A DNA stretch of 64,000 bases from assembly GCF_900167975.1 (NCBI RefSeq), contig NZ_FUZU01000001.1:1274580-1338579 (forward strand). The letters run 5' to 3'. Source of the stretch: Ohtaekwangia koreensis. Its GTDB lineage: Bacteria; Bacteroidota; Bacteroidia; Cytophagales; Cyclobacteriaceae. A program made the position numbers and the translations under genes. Under the pieces are notes generated by a model. The model made no database searches and had not been told where the DNA came from. It saw only the letters and a program-made list of their open reading frames with translations. This document shows positions 26,893 to 37,203 of this stretch, one piece after another. Within the stretch, counting starts at the first letter, position 1. Each line of letters opens with the position of its first letter.

Positions 26893-29535
26893 ATGAAGAA
26901 AAATATATGCAAACCCCTGTTTGTTACCATTGTCCTCTCCTTGTATGCACATCATATAGCATTGGCGCAAATTCAATATGAACTCAATTCGGGTTGGCGC
27001 TGCAAAAATATAGACGAAGTAAAGGAAGATGGAATTGCGCTGTCGCAGGCATCCTATAAAATTCAAGACTGGCTTCCTGCTACCGTGCCGGGCACGGTGC
27101 TGACAACGTTACTCAATAACAAGCGCATACCCGATCCGTTGTATGGTATGAACAATGAAAAAATCCCTGACATCTATACAACCGGTCGCGAGAAATATAC
27201 CTATTGGTTTGTTACTGATTTTGTGGAGTCATCGTCAGCACCAGGTGATCAAGTGTGGTTACACCTTCGTGGTGTAAACTATAGCTGTGATATTTTTCTC
27301 AATGGAAAAAAGCTGAACCCATCAACGCACAAAGGAATGTTTCTGCGGCAATCCTATAATATAACAAGCCATTTATCAGCAAATGGGAACAACCGGATTG
27401 CAGTTATAGTATATCCGCCCGACCCGGTTGGTAATCCGAATGGCGGTCAAGGTGGTGATGGCATGATTGCCAAAAATGTTTCGCATCAATATGTAGCCGG
27501 ATGGGATTGGATTCAACCGATCCGCGATCGGAATACAGGTATATGGGACAAAGTCTTTATTGAGAAGACGAAAGCTATAAACTTAAAAAATCCACACATT
27601 GTAACGAAGGTTTCCGGAAAGCGATTGCCCGAAGGGAAACAGGAACCCGCTACGCTGAAAGTTACGACCGAACTCGAAAACCCGACTGCGAAAAGTGTGA
27701 ATGGTATAGCGAGCTATACCTGGGAGGGAACCACGATATCTCAAAAAGTAACGGTGGCTCCGTTCTCTACAACCACGGTAGCATTACCAGACTATACTAT
27801 TAAGAATCCACGACTGTGGTGGCCGAATGGTTATGGCGAGCAGCACCTATATACTTTAAAGCTTCAATTCCTCATCAATGGAAAAACAGTTTCGGATGAA
27901 GAAAATATTTCGGTTGGTGTAAGAGAGATTCAGACCAAATGGAATAATGAGACTCGTAGTCGCCAGGTGATGGTAAATGGTCAGCGCATTTTTATTAAAG
28001 GAGGAAATTGGATTATCTCAGATGCCATGCTTCGGTTTACAGACGCCCGGTATGATGCCGAGATAAGATTTCACCGTGATATGAATTTGAACCTGATCCG
28101 CATTTGGGGAGGTGCATTGATTGAGCGTCCGGAATTTTATAGCGCTTGTGATAAATATGGATTGCTGGTAATGCAAGATTTTTGGATGTCGGGTGATTGC
28201 AATGGGCGTTGGACAGACCCGAAGAAAACGGAAGATCAATGGACTCGAAGAAAATATCCCGATGACCATGCATTGTTTCTTACCTCTGCTATAGATCAGA
28301 TCAAGATGATTCGGAACCACGCTTCGCTGGGCATGTGGTGTGGTGGAAATGAAATTACTCCACCGGAAGATATACTTACTCCCTTGCGTGATTCAATTAT
28401 ACCAGAGCTCGATGGTACGCGCTGGTTTGTGGAGTATTCGAATTCCGATAGTATGTCTTTTAACTCAATCGGAGGAAATGGTGATGGCCCTTACGGGATT
28501 CAGCCTATTGAATCATTCTGGGATAAACAAACTTTTCCATTTAATTCTGAAGTAGGTTCTGTAGGTATAGGGGATTACGAATCGCTTGAACGATTTATAC
28601 CAGCTGAGAATATGGTTGCACCCAAGCATCCCAGTAAAGTTGATCCGGTGTGGGACTATCATAAATATATAGGGTATGATCAGTATATAAATCCCTATGG
28701 TGAGCCGAAGAGTGTAAAAGATTTCGCTGTGAAAGCTCAATTGGTAAATTATGATCAGTACCGCGCGTTGATAGAAGGATTTAGTTCGCACATGTGGGAG
28801 TGGTATACCGGCACGATCATTTGGAAAACACAAAACCCATGGACTGCTATGCGTGGACAAATGTATGATTACTATCTGGACCCCAACGCTTGCCTGTATG
28901 GCTTGCGTCATGGAAGTGAACCGTTGCATGTAATGTATAGTCCTACCGATGGAATGGTGATGATTGCCAACAACACAGTGAAGGCTTATCAGGATTTAAT
29001 GCTAGTTATCAAAACTTATGATATGAACGGAAAAGACAGTCTTCTCTCGCAGGTTTTTGTAGGTATTGAACCGACAATTTCCAAGAAATATTTAGCACTC
29101 AAGGGAATGTTGAATTCACTCCGTAAAGATAAAGGTGTGTTCTTATCATTGCAGTTGCTTGATCTGAACAAGCAAATTCTAAGTGAAAATTTCTACTGGC
29201 TTCCGGACAACAACGGAATGCATACTGGTCTTAATCAAATGAAGGCTGCCAAGATCCAGGCCGAAGCAAAATGGCTTGCCGAGGGAAAGATCGAACTGAA
29301 GCTGTCCAATTTTTCTGAAAGCCCTGTGGCATTTTTCAATCGAATTTCCTTGATAGATCCTAAATCTAAGAAGCGTTTGCTCCCGGTATTCTATAGTGAT
29401 AATTACATCTCTATTACTCCGGGCTCACAAAAAACTATATATCTGGAATATCATCCTGAAAATGACAAAGCAACACCGTTGATCTCGATCAGTGGATGGA
29501 ACGTGGAAGAACATCTGACGGAGATCAGCAAATAA
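26893..29535 (+). CDS. GH2 beta-mannosidase / endo-beta-mannosidase-like enzyme (880 aa)
   Basis: A signal peptide ends near IALAQ. The GH2 order is visible: sugar-binding jelly roll with WLPATVPGTVLTTL, immunoglobulin-like domain, then a TIM barrel with WCGGNEITPPED near residue 486 (acid/base glutamate) and FNSEVGS near residue 552 (nucleophile). The block GWDWIQPIRDRNTGIWDKV is characteristic of the GH2 branch holding exo-beta-glucosaminidases (CsxA) and plant mannosylglycoprotein endo-beta-mannosidase, so either activity is possible. With GH92, GH35, GH29 and the BNR protein nearby, cleavage of the Man-beta-1,4-GlcNAc core of N-glycans is the best guess. It ends 8 bases from the convergent kinase gene. 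Confidence 0.9.
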   Translation: MKKNICKPLFVTIVLSLYAHHIALAQIQYELNSGWRCKNIDEVKEDGIALSQASYKIQDWLPATVPGTVLTTLLNNKRIPDPLYGMNNEKIPDIYTTGREKYTYWFVTDFVESSSAPGDQVWLHLRGVNYSCDIFLNGKKLNPSTHKGMFLRQSYNITSHLSANGNNRIAVIVYPPDPVGNPNGGQGGDGMIAKNVSHQYVAGWDWIQPIRDRNTGIWDKVFIEKTKAINLKNPHIVTKVSGKRLPEGKQEPATLKVTTELENPTAKSVNGIASYTWEGTTISQKVTVAPFSTTTVALPDYTIKNPRLWWPNGYGEQHLYTLKLQFLINGKTVSDEENISVGVREIQTKWNNETRSRQVMVNGQRIFIKGGNWIISDAMLRFTDARYDAEIRFHRDMNLNLIRIWGGALIERPEFYSACDKYGLLVMQDFWMSGDCNGRWTDPKKTEDQWTRRKYPDDHALFLTSAIDQIKMIRNHASLGMWCGGNEITPPEDILTPLRDSIIPELDGTRWFVEYSNSDSMSFNSIGGNGDGPYGIQPIESFWDKQTFPFNSEVGSVGIGDYESLERFIPAENMVAPKHPSKVDPVWDYHKYIGYDQYINPYGEPKSVKDFAVKAQLVNYDQYRALIEGFSSHMWEWYTGTIIWKTQNPWTAMRGQMYDYYLDPNACLYGLRHGSEPLHVMYSPTDGMVMIANNTVKAYQDLMLVIKTYDMNGKDSLLSQVFVGIEPTISKKYLALKGMLNSLRKDKGVFLSLQLLDLNKQILSENFYWLPDNNGMHTGLNQMKAAKIQAEAKWLAEGKIELKLSNFSESPVAFFNRISLIDPKSKKRLLPVFYSDNYISITPGSQKTIYLEYHPENDKATPLISISGWNVEEHLTEISK

Positions 29536-29543
29536 GGTGCTTG

Positions 29544-31574
29544 TTAATTCATCTTTATGCTGTTGTTTAAAGCAGAATGGAGTTCTGATAGTCCATCTTT
29601 ATAGATTGGCAATGTAATTTTGAATTCCGACCCTATATATAGAGTGCTTTCTACTGAAATATACCCTTTTAGTTTTATCAACGCCTTTTGTACAAGGTGC
29701 AAACCAAGCCCGCTTCCTACAGAGCGATCGCTATACCGGGCGTATGGATTAAAGATCGCCTTTATATACTTTTGATCAATGCCAATGCCATTGTCTCTAA
29801 AGTATATTTCTATATAGCTATCCGTCTTGAACAATTTGATGGTAATCTCGGGATTTACCTGGTTTCGGAAGATGCAGGCATTTTCAAGTATGTTGATGAA
29901 AATGATATCCAGCAGTTTGATGTTGGTGTTAATAACGATATTGTCCTCAAGTTCCTCTTTGAAAGTAATGTTAGGGTACAGTACTTTGAACCGGTGCGTT
30001 AATGAAATGGTATATTCTTTTATGTTGATAAGCTGATCGCCTTCCAGTTTATCCAGTTCATAGGCCATGTGTATTTTGGAAAGCATCTTGTCCATATCAC
30101 GGGCCGTATCGTCAATTTTTTGCTGAATAGCTTTTCGCTCAGATTCATCGTGCGCTAAGCCTACAAGTTGTCCAAGCCCGATGATGCTAAGGATGGGTCT
30201 GCGAACATCGTGGGAGGCGCGGTATAGATACGTGTCAAGTTCCTTATTGAGTTTTACCAGGTCAGCCGTTCTGGTTCTTACTTTACTCTCGAGGTCAGCG
30301 TTAAGCATTCTTATTTTACGGTAACTTTTTCGGATGATATAAAGCAGTACACAGAGTAATATCAGGATAGCTATAAAGGATGCAATTAAAATCCGGCTTG
30401 TGTTCAGTTCATTTTTCTTAAGCTCATTTTCTGTGCGGAGTAAATTCAGCTGCTTCTCGAATTGTAATTGTTTCTGCAGCTTGTTTAATTGCAAGCTCTG
30501 TCTGCTTTGTGTAGAATCGCGTAAAGTGATATACTTCTTATACGCTATATGTGCTGAGTCGTATTGCTTGTTTAAATTAAACCAATCGTGCAGACTCTTA
30601 TAGTACATTACCCAAATGTTTGGTCTTAGCTCTTTGCGCATCATTTTCCATGCACTGTCGTAGTATAGTTGTGCTGTGGTAAACTGTTTTTTCTGACTAT
30701 ATACTTCTGCGAGACCTGTGAGTGCTTCACCTGCCGAAGCAAACTCTCGATGCTTCAGGCATACTTCTGCTTTTTGTTTATACTTTATCAGCGCCTCATC
30801 CAGATACCCTTCCAGGTAATCGATCTGAGCAATGTTGCCCTGGATAAGTGCTTCCCAAATTTCGCTGTGCGACATACGAACCAGGACCAGTGCAGTGTTG
30901 TAGGTCATGCGGGCACTGTCGGTATCGTTCTGGTTAACATACGACATCCCCAATGTATTGTATGCATTGATGAGGCGGATCGAATCGTCTCTTTTAAGAT
31001 TGTTGGTTTTATAGTACTTCACTACTTTTTTTATATGCTCAATAGCGATCTCATAGTTACCGGTATTATACTGCAGGTTTGCTATCGATAGGTGCTTGGA
31101 GGCAGCTTCTTTTGTCAAACCGAGTTCTAAAAAAATATCCGCAGCCTGATATGCGTCATAGGCAGCCAGTTGTAAATTGAAATGATTGGTATTGATGAAG
31201 CTTCGTAGTGATAATAGTTGGGCTCGTTCGTAAAGGAAGGTATAGTCTTCTGTTTCGGGTAATGTACTATTAATGATCTCTATAGATTCTTCGCCAAAAT
31301 TACTTTCTGACAGCGAATGTGCCTTTGCAAAGTTTATCCATATTTCTTGTGCTTTCGCAGATGGTCTTAAGCTATGGAGGAAGGCTTTTCGACTTTCGAT
31401 ATCAGAGCACACTAGTATAGAGTCAGGTGATTTTGAATAGCAGGATTGTAAAGAGTCGTTTAGATATGTAAAGATTTCCTGCTTTTGAGACAAGGGTAAA
31501 GTATAGTTGCTATCCTTACAGGCAAAGATCAAACACGACAATAAAAATATATGTACAAATCTGTACCAATGCAT
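29544..31574 (-). CDS. TPR-containing sensor histidine kinase with lipoprotein-type N-terminus
   Basis: I take the ATG at 31574, which gives a signal with the lipobox LIFAC; the upstream ATG at 31688 would add 38 residues without a clear role. The protein is then 676 aa. A TPR-rich sensor part (about residues 40-350) is followed by one membrane helix (SRILIASFIAILILLCVLLY), a short coiled coil, a HisKA segment with the phospho-histidine in RASHDVRRP, and an ATPase domain with NILENAC, DNGIGI and GSGLGLH. The TPR part is expected in the periplasm. The NtrC-type regulator upstream on the same strand is a plausible partner, though a terminator-like hairpin lies between them. Confidence 0.88.
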   Translation of the reverse strand: MHWYRFVHIFLLSCLIFACKDSNYTLPLSQKQEIFTYLNDSLQSCYSKSPDSILVCSDIESRKAFLHSLRPSAKAQEIWINFAKAHSLSESNFGEESIEIINSTLPETEDYTFLYERAQLLSLRSFINTNHFNLQLAAYDAYQAADIFLELGLTKEAASKHLSIANLQYNTGNYEIAIEHIKKVVKYYKTNNLKRDDSIRLINAYNTLGMSYVNQNDTDSARMTYNTALVLVRMSHSEIWEALIQGNIAQIDYLEGYLDEALIKYKQKAEVCLKHREFASAGEALTGLAEVYSQKKQFTTAQLYYDSAWKMMRKELRPNIWVMYYKSLHDWFNLNKQYDSAHIAYKKYITLRDSTQSRQSLQLNKLQKQLQFEKQLNLLRTENELKKNELNTSRILIASFIAILILLCVLLYIIRKSYRKIRMLNADLESKVRTRTADLVKLNKELDTYLYRASHDVRRPILSIIGLGQLVGLAHDESERKAIQQKIDDTARDMDKMLSKIHMAYELDKLEGDQLINIKEYTISLTHRFKVLYPNITFKEELEDNIVINTNIKLLDIIFINILENACIFRNQVNPEITIKLFKTDSYIEIYFRDNGIGIDQKYIKAIFNPYARYSDRSVGSGLGLHLVQKALIKLKGYISVESTLYIGSEFKITLPIYKDGLSELHSALNNSIKMN

Positions 31575-31732
31575 AGGTTTAACAAAATATACAACAAATT
31601 TCAAAATTACTACTGCCGGCTGTTTGAGTAAACGGTGACGGGAATGCCGTATGTACTGTATAAGTATATGAAAAAAGTGGTAACCCACTATTATACTGTC
31701 TAATTTACATTTTTTATGGCTTACTACAAAAG

Positions 31733-31769
31733 ATAACAGCTTCGCGTTTTCTATACGCGAAGCTGTTAT
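31733..31769 (-). terminator. Hairpin terminator after the NtrC-type regulator
   Basis: A perfect 15-bp stem (31733-31747 with 31755-31769) and 7-base loop lie 22 bases past the regulator's stop on the minus strand. Only a short T4 run follows it, so termination may be partial. Confidence 0.7.
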
Positions 31770-31790
31770 GTATTTAGAGCTATACCGTTG

Positions 31791-33161
31791 TTAAATTCCG
31801 TATTTCTCCATCCTGCGGTATAGTGATGCACGGGTTAGTCCCAGTTCATCGGCAGCCTTTGATATATTTCCATTATGCATGTTGAGTGCTTTTACGATGG
31901 CCGTCTTTTCTACCTCATCCAGGTTTAGTGTATTGCTGTTTGGACTTGATGAGACCGTGCGACTTAACAGGAAGTCACTTTCCTGTAATGTTGCCGAGTC
32001 CGTCATGATCACGGCCCGTTCAATACCATGCTGAAGCTCACGGATATTTCCGGGCCACGCATACCGCTTTAACTTGTCGGTTGCCTCGGGGGTGATGGCA
32101 GTAACATGCTTGTGATATTTCTTGGCGTAGTAATTCAGATAGTGCTGGGCCAGCATCGGTATATCTTCCACGCGATCGCACAACGGTGGCACGTGAAGTT
32201 CAACCGTATTTATCCGGTATAGTAAATCCTGGCGGAAGGTTCCTTCCTGTACCATCTTGTGAAGTGGCATGTTGGTAGCGCAGATCAGGCGAATGTTTAC
32301 CGCCATCGATTGGTTGGCACCAACACGTGTTACCTGACGTGATTGCAGCGCGCTGAGTAATTTGCTTTGAAGACTCATGCTTAAATTACCGATCTCATCA
32401 AGGAAGAGTGTTCCGTTATTCGCAAGTTCAAATCTTCCCGGACGATCTTCGCGTGCATCGGTGAAGGCTCCTTTCTTGTGACCAAAGAGTTCACTTTCAA
32501 AAAGAGTTTCAGTGATAGCACCCATATCCACAGAAACAAAACTGTTGTCTTTTCGAAGAGAGCGTTGATGAATGGCGCGGGCGATCAATTCTTTTCCCGT
32601 ACCGTTCTCACCTAAAATCAAAACGTTGGCATCCGTCTTCGCTACTTTATCAATAAGCGTGAACACTTCCTGAATCGCTTTGCTCTGTCCGATAATTTCA
32701 CCAAAGGGTCTGCCGATTTGTTCCTCGAGCATTTCCTTTGCCTTCTTCAACTTATCAACTTCATTGTACGATTTCTTTAATCGTATAGCGGTAGATATAG
32801 TAGCGACAAGTTTTTCATTTTGCCACGGCTTGAGTATAAAGTCAGTAGCGCCAGCCTTTAATGCACGCACAGCCATTTCAACATCGCCAAACGCAGTGAT
32901 TAGAATAACTACAGCTGAAGGATCATGTCCTAGGATTTGTTCGAGCCAATAGAAGCCCTCTTTACCACTCGTGATGTCTTTGCTGAAATTCATGTCCAGC
33001 AGAATAACATCATATGTATCGTTGTGAAGTAGAAAAGGAATTTTCTTGGGATTCTTTTCAATGATCACATGATGACCTTGCTTCTTCAATAACATTTTCG
33101 CTGCGAGGAGTACGTCCTCATCGTCATCGATCATCAAAATTTTACCGCCTTCCAAATTCAC
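31791..33161 (-). CDS. NtrC-family sigma-54-dependent response regulator (456 aa)
   Basis: The receiver domain has IDDDED at residues 11-16 and phospho-acceptor Asp56. The AAA+ domain carries Walker A GENGTGKE near residue 184 and the sigma-54 contact loop GAFTDA at 231-236, where the common sequence is GAFTGA. A Fis-type helix-turn-helix (ISKAADELGLTRASLYRRM) closes the protein. It should activate sigma-54 promoters after phosphorylation, possibly by the adjacent TPR kinase. Targets are not visible. Confidence 0.94.
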   Translation of the reverse strand: MNLEGGKILMIDDDEDVLLAAKMLLKKQGHHVIIEKNPKKIPFLLHNDTYDVILLDMNFSKDITSGKEGFYWLEQILGHDPSAVVILITAFGDVEMAVRALKAGATDFILKPWQNEKLVATISTAIRLKKSYNEVDKLKKAKEMLEEQIGRPFGEIIGQSKAIQEVFTLIDKVAKTDANVLILGENGTGKELIARAIHQRSLRKDNSFVSVDMGAITETLFESELFGHKKGAFTDAREDRPGRFELANNGTLFLDEIGNLSMSLQSKLLSALQSRQVTRVGANQSMAVNIRLICATNMPLHKMVQEGTFRQDLLYRINTVELHVPPLCDRVEDIPMLAQHYLNYYAKKYHKHVTAITPEATDKLKRYAWPGNIRELQHGIERAVIMTDSATLQESDFLLSRTVSSSPNSNTLNLDEVEKTAIVKALNMHNGNISKAADELGLTRASLYRRMEKYGI

Positions 33162-33322
33162 AGTACTAATAGATTTAGGTGAAAACGCTTTCCTGTCAGA
33201 AATTTTATGCCAAGAAAAAAATAAGCCTTTTTGATTCTCTTTAGCCTATATTCCTGTTCCAGGATGTACAAAGATGTTCAAAAATGAACAGTTTTAGAAA
33301 TCTTATATCCGGTTTCTCTTCA

Positions 33323-34156
33323 TTACTGTGCTCCGAATATTTCAATGGTGTTTTTTCGAATTAAGAAAAAACGCTCATCGGTTATCAATGCAAAGTTACC
33401 TGGCTGCGTTAGCTTTTGTTCACGCGTTTCTGCTGTGAAGAGATCGAAGAATCTTAACACATCGCCTTGGAGATAATATAATTCTTCACCGAGAAAATTG
33501 AAGTAACTGAGTTTTTTAACACTAATGGTTTTGATAAGCTTGCCAACACTGTTGAAAATTAAAATTCCCTCGGATGCATCCAGCAGAAAAACGAATCCTT
33601 GATACTCGCGCAGAAAAGTAAAATCAGTTTTTTGTTTTTTAGGCTTAACATCCATCGTCTCTTCGATTGATACAGCACCGTTAGACGTGTTGATTTTTTT
33701 TAAGGTCCAATCCGCGGCATCCACAAGCCATACATTATGATCACCGGATATACAGGCCAGCCATGGATCTATAGCGAAGGCTGAGTCGATGGAGAAAGCT
33801 TGTACAATTTCTAGCGATGGATTAAGAAAATGATACTGGCGTGATTCGCGGAAGAATGCAAAAAGTCTGCTGCCATCACGTGGATCAAACAGGGTAGGAG
33901 ATGGTTTATTTTTATGGAGGCTGAGCAACTTGCCATTGGTGTCAAACTTCTGCAGCTGGCCGGAGGCAGTTAAAATATATAGTTCACCCGGGCGGTCGAC
34001 TGCTGCATATACGATTGTATCGCTTACCTCGAGGGTCTTAATTTTTTTTGATTGCGCCGACCCGACCGTTGTCAGCATACTGATGAACACAACCAGGAAT
34101 ACGGTTACGCTTTTACGATAATATGATTGAAATATACTTTGATTAAGATTGATCAC
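33323..34156 (-). CDS. Exported beta-propeller-like protein of unknown function (277 aa)
   Basis: A signal peptide ends near TVGSAQS. The mature part has repeated units with aromatic and DxxG turns (such as RPGELYILTASGQLQKFDTNGK) that resemble NHL/SMP-30-type propeller blades. No catalytic motif is evident. Its start overlaps the stop of the LpxH-like gene by four bases, so the two are translationally coupled. A role in envelope maintenance is only inferred from that coupling. Confidence 0.75.
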   Translation of the reverse strand: MINLNQSIFQSYYRKSVTVFLVVFISMLTTVGSAQSKKIKTLEVSDTIVYAAVDRPGELYILTASGQLQKFDTNGKLLSLHKNKPSPTLFDPRDGSRLFAFFRESRQYHFLNPSLEIVQAFSIDSAFAIDPWLACISGDHNVWLVDAADWTLKKINTSNGAVSIEETMDVKPKKQKTDFTFLREYQGFVFLLDASEGILIFNSVGKLIKTISVKKLSYFNFLGEELYYLQGDVLRFFDLFTAETREQKLTQPGNFALITDERFFLIRKNTIEIFGAQ

Positions 34157-34923
34157 GATTCGAAAGTTTTAAGCTCAACTGTTTTTCCATCATATACAGC
34201 ATACGTGCTGAAATGTACCCACTCGCCCAGGTTTACATACCGGCTTCTATCACAAATTGGAAGATCTAACGGTAAATGACGATGGCCGAATATATAGTAG
34301 TCGTAATGAGTTTTTTGCTCCAACTCAGTACAGTATACCCACAGAAATTCACTCTCGTTATTTTGATATCCTTCTTCGCTTTTTAAATTGGCCAGACGAC
34401 TGTTCTTTGACCAATAGTTAGCAATGCCTATACCAAGATTAGGATGAATGCGTGCGAACAACCATTGACAGAACTTGCTGTTGAAAAATTTCTTGAGAAT
34501 TTTATAGGTGTGATCACCAGGGCCTAATCCGTCACCGTGTCCAATGAGCAAGCGTTGTGAGCCGACTTCCAAAAGTTGAGGATCACGATATACCGGTATA
34601 CCCAATTCTTTCGGAAAATAATCAAACATCCACATGTCATGATTACCTGTAAAAAATACAATTGAAATTCCGGCATCGCGTAACTCTGCTAACTTTCCCT
34701 GCAACCTGATGTGGCCTTTTGGAATAGCATGTTTATACTCAAACCAGAAATCAAAAATATCGCCCAACAGATAAATGGTATGCGCTTCATCTTTGATGGA
34801 ATTGAGCCATGCGATAATTCGTTTCTCTCTTGCTATACTGGCTTCATGATTGGGCACTCCCAAATGAAAATCTGAGGCGAAGAAGATCTTTTTATTTTGT
34901 AGGTCTGAGATTTTTTCGAGCAT
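34153..34923 (-). CDS. lpxH: UDP-2,3-diacylglucosamine diphosphatase, LpxH-like metallophosphatase
   Basis: The ATG at 34923 (MLEKISDLQN) is preferred to an upstream in-frame start at 34953; the protein is 256 aa. Calcineurin-like metal ligands are present in order: ASDFHLG, GDIFDFW, GNHDMW, GHGDGLGPGD and FGHRHLPLD. This is the LpxH pattern: hydrolysis of UDP-2,3-diacylglucosamine to lipid X in lipid A synthesis, at the inner membrane surface. A terminator separates it from ftsH upstream, so it probably has its own promoter. Confidence 0.85.
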   Translation of the reverse strand: MLEKISDLQNKKIFFASDFHLGVPNHEASIAREKRIIAWLNSIKDEAHTIYLLGDIFDFWFEYKHAIPKGHIRLQGKLAELRDAGISIVFFTGNHDMWMFDYFPKELGIPVYRDPQLLEVGSQRLLIGHGDGLGPGDHTYKILKKFFNSKFCQWLFARIHPNLGIGIANYWSKNSRLANLKSEEGYQNNESEFLWVYCTELEQKTHYDYYIFGHRHLPLDLPICDRSRYVNLGEWVHFSTYAVYDGKTVELKTFES

Positions 34924-35013
34924 AGTTGATATATCACATGATCCAACCGGCAATCATACCGCGTTGCAAGGACAATGAATCGATTCTATATTTTGCCTGT
35001 GGTTGAATATAGG

Positions 35014-35047
35014 TAAAAAAAAGACTCAGGTAGTTTATACCTGAGTC
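35014..35047 (-). terminator. Rho-independent terminator after ftsH
   Basis: Read on the minus strand, a perfect 10-bp stem (arms 35023-35032 and 35038-35047) with a 5-base loop is followed by a run of eight or more T. It lies 30 bases past the ftsH stop. Confidence 0.9.
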
Positions 35048-35076
35048 CAAAAATAAGGAAAGAATTCCTTTATGTT

Positions 35077-37137
35077 CTATTGATTGCTAGCAAGCTCGTC
35101 TGGCTTATCGCCTTCCAATGTTGGCGTTGGATCAACTCCGGGTTGCTCGCCTTCCTGTTGTTTCTTCTCGTACTTGCCCTGTCCGTTGGTGAATTGCTGA
35201 TACGTAGTAAGCTTTTCAAAAGGACGCTTTCCAATTAATCTCTCAAGATCTGCCTGGAATAAAATTTCTTTCTCCAGCAATTCCTGTGCGATAACATCGA
35301 GGTATTCACGATGCTTCATCAGCAATGATTTTGTGCGTTCATACGCATCATCAATAATGCGCTTCACTTCACGATCTATCTTTTCTGATGTTGCTTCTGA
35401 ATATGATTTCTGGAATGAATAATCGTTGGCTTTAGAGTCGTAGAACGACATGTTACCAATCTCTTTGTTCATACCATAGATGGTTACTATACTATACGCC
35501 ATCTTGGTAATGCGTTCCAGATCGCTTAGGGCACCCGTTGAAATCTTGCCGAAGACTATATCTTCTGCCGCACGTCCACCAAAGGCCATGCACATTTCAT
35601 CCAGCATTTGCTCAGTCTGATACAGGAACTGCTCTTTTGGTAAATATTGTGCGTAACCCAACGCGGCAACACCACGCGGTACGATACTCACTTTCACCAA
35701 TGGATCTGCATGTTCCAGGAACCAGCCTGCTACTGCATGACCAGCTTCGTGGAAGGCAACGATTTTCTTTTCTTCAGGAGATATGATTTTATTTTTCTTT
35801 TCAAGTCCACCGATCACGCGATCAATAGCATCTTGAAAGTCGATCATCTCCACTGCTTTCTTATCTCTACGTGCTGCGATGAGTGCAGCTTCGTTACATA
35901 CGTTGGCAATTTCTGCTCCGGCAAATCCGGGAGTCTGTGCCGAAAGTTTTTTAGCGTCTACACTTGTATCAAGCTTGATAGGCTTCAAGTGTACTTTGAA
36001 GATTGCTTCACGCCCTACGATATCTGGTTTATCTATACTGATCTGACGATCGAAACGACCTGGACGAAGCAACGCTGAGTCTAATACATCCGGACGGTTC
36101 GTTGCTGCAAGAATGATTACACCTGAATCCGTAGCGAAACCATCCATTTCCACAAGCAATGAGTTCAGCGTATTCTCACGTTCATCATTCGCTCCAGGTA
36201 ATTGTCCACGACCACGTGAACGACCAATTGCATCAATCTCATCGATGAATACTATACATGGAGCTTTTTCTTTTGCTTGTTTGAAAAGATCGCGAACACG
36301 TGCAGCACCAACACCCACGAACATTTCAACGAAGTCTGATCCTGATAAAGAAAAGAAAGGAACACCTGCTTCACCGGCAACCGCTTTTGCAAGCAATGTT
36401 TTACCAGTACCGGGAGGGCCAACAAGCAAAGCACCTTTTGGAATTTTACCACCAAGCTTTGTGAACTTGCCAGGAGTCTTTAAGAAATCTACGATCTCTT
36501 TTACTTCTTCTTTTGCTTCATCCAATCCGGCTACATTGTCGAATGTGATCTTTACTTTATTCTCGGCATCAAACAATGCAGCTTTAGACTTCCCTATATT
36601 AAAGATCTGTCCGCCAGGGCCACCGCCTCCGGTCATTCTGCGCATCAGCATCCAGAATCCAAACAGCAAGAGGAATAAAAGTCCCCACTGAAAAAGTTGA
36701 CTTACATAGTCACCACGATCTTCAGTATCATATTCAGGACGCTGACTTGACGATACTTGTTTGTCGATGAATGTGCGAAACTCCTGATCGAAATTTCCAG
36801 CGTCAACAACTTTTAAAATATAATGAGGACCGGAGTTTCCTGAACTTAGCGGACCGTTGCTTATATCTTGTTTATACTTTGCATTCTGCAATGCTGCAGA
36901 AGTCAACGTTACTTCAACAAATTTCTGATTTTGAACCAGCACTACCTTGCGCACATCGCCATTCTTAACCATCTCTTTAAAGTCATCATAGCGGAGAGGT
37001 TTGAGACTGTTGGCAGAGTTAAAATACATCACACCAAAAATCACAGCTATCGTTGCAATTATTACCCAAATCTGGTAGTTGCCTTTCGGCGGTTTGGTTG
37101 GTAACAGCGGTTTATTATTTTCTTTCTTGTCAGCCAT
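35077..37137 (-). CDS. ftsH: ATP-dependent zinc metalloprotease FtsH (686 aa)
   Basis: A membrane-bound AAA+ protease for quality control of membrane and short-lived proteins. Two membrane helices flank a periplasmic domain in the first ~160 residues. The AAA domain has Walker A GPPGTGKT near residue 244, Walker [12 protein letters not shown] and the SRH block [18 protein letters not shown]. The zinc site HEAGH is near residue 464. The C-terminus is acidic and proline-containing, as in Bacteroidota FtsH. It lies just downstream of rsfS, an order common in this phylum. Confidence 0.98.
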   Translation of the reverse strand: MADKKENNKPLLPTKPPKGNYQIWVIIATIAVIFGVMYFNSANSLKPLRYDDFKEMVKNGDVRKVVLVQNQKFVEVTLTSAALQNAKYKQDISNGPLSSGNSGPHYILKVVDAGNFDQEFRTFIDKQVSSSQRPEYDTEDRGDYVSQLFQWGLLFLLLFGFWMLMRRMTGGGGPGGQIFNIGKSKAALFDAENKVKITFDNVAGLDEAKEEVKEIVDFLKTPGKFTKLGGKIPKGALLVGPPGTGKTLLAKAVAGEAGVPFFSLSGSDFVEMFVGVGAARVRDLFKQAKEKAPCIVFIDEIDAIGRSRGRGQLPGANDERENTLNSLLVEMDGFATDSGVIILAATNRPDVLDSALLRPGRFDRQISIDKPDIVGREAIFKVHLKPIKLDTSVDAKKLSAQTPGFAGAEIANVCNEAALIAARRDKKAVEMIDFQDAIDRVIGGLEKKNKIISPEEKKIVAFHEAGHAVAGWFLEHADPLVKVSIVPRGVAALGYAQYLPKEQFLYQTEQMLDEMCMAFGGRAAEDIVFGKISTGALSDLERITKMAYSIVTIYGMNKEIGNMSFYDSKANDYSFQKSYSEATSEKIDREVKRIIDDAYERTKSLLMKHREYLDVIAQELLEKEILFQADLERLIGKRPFEKLTTYQQFTNGQGKYEKKQQEGEQPGVDPTPTLEGDKPDELASNQ

Positions 37138-37203
37138 TTCTAATTATTCTTATTCAATCAATTTAAAAATATCAAAACATTAACGAGTTAAAAAGCTTTT
37201 AGT

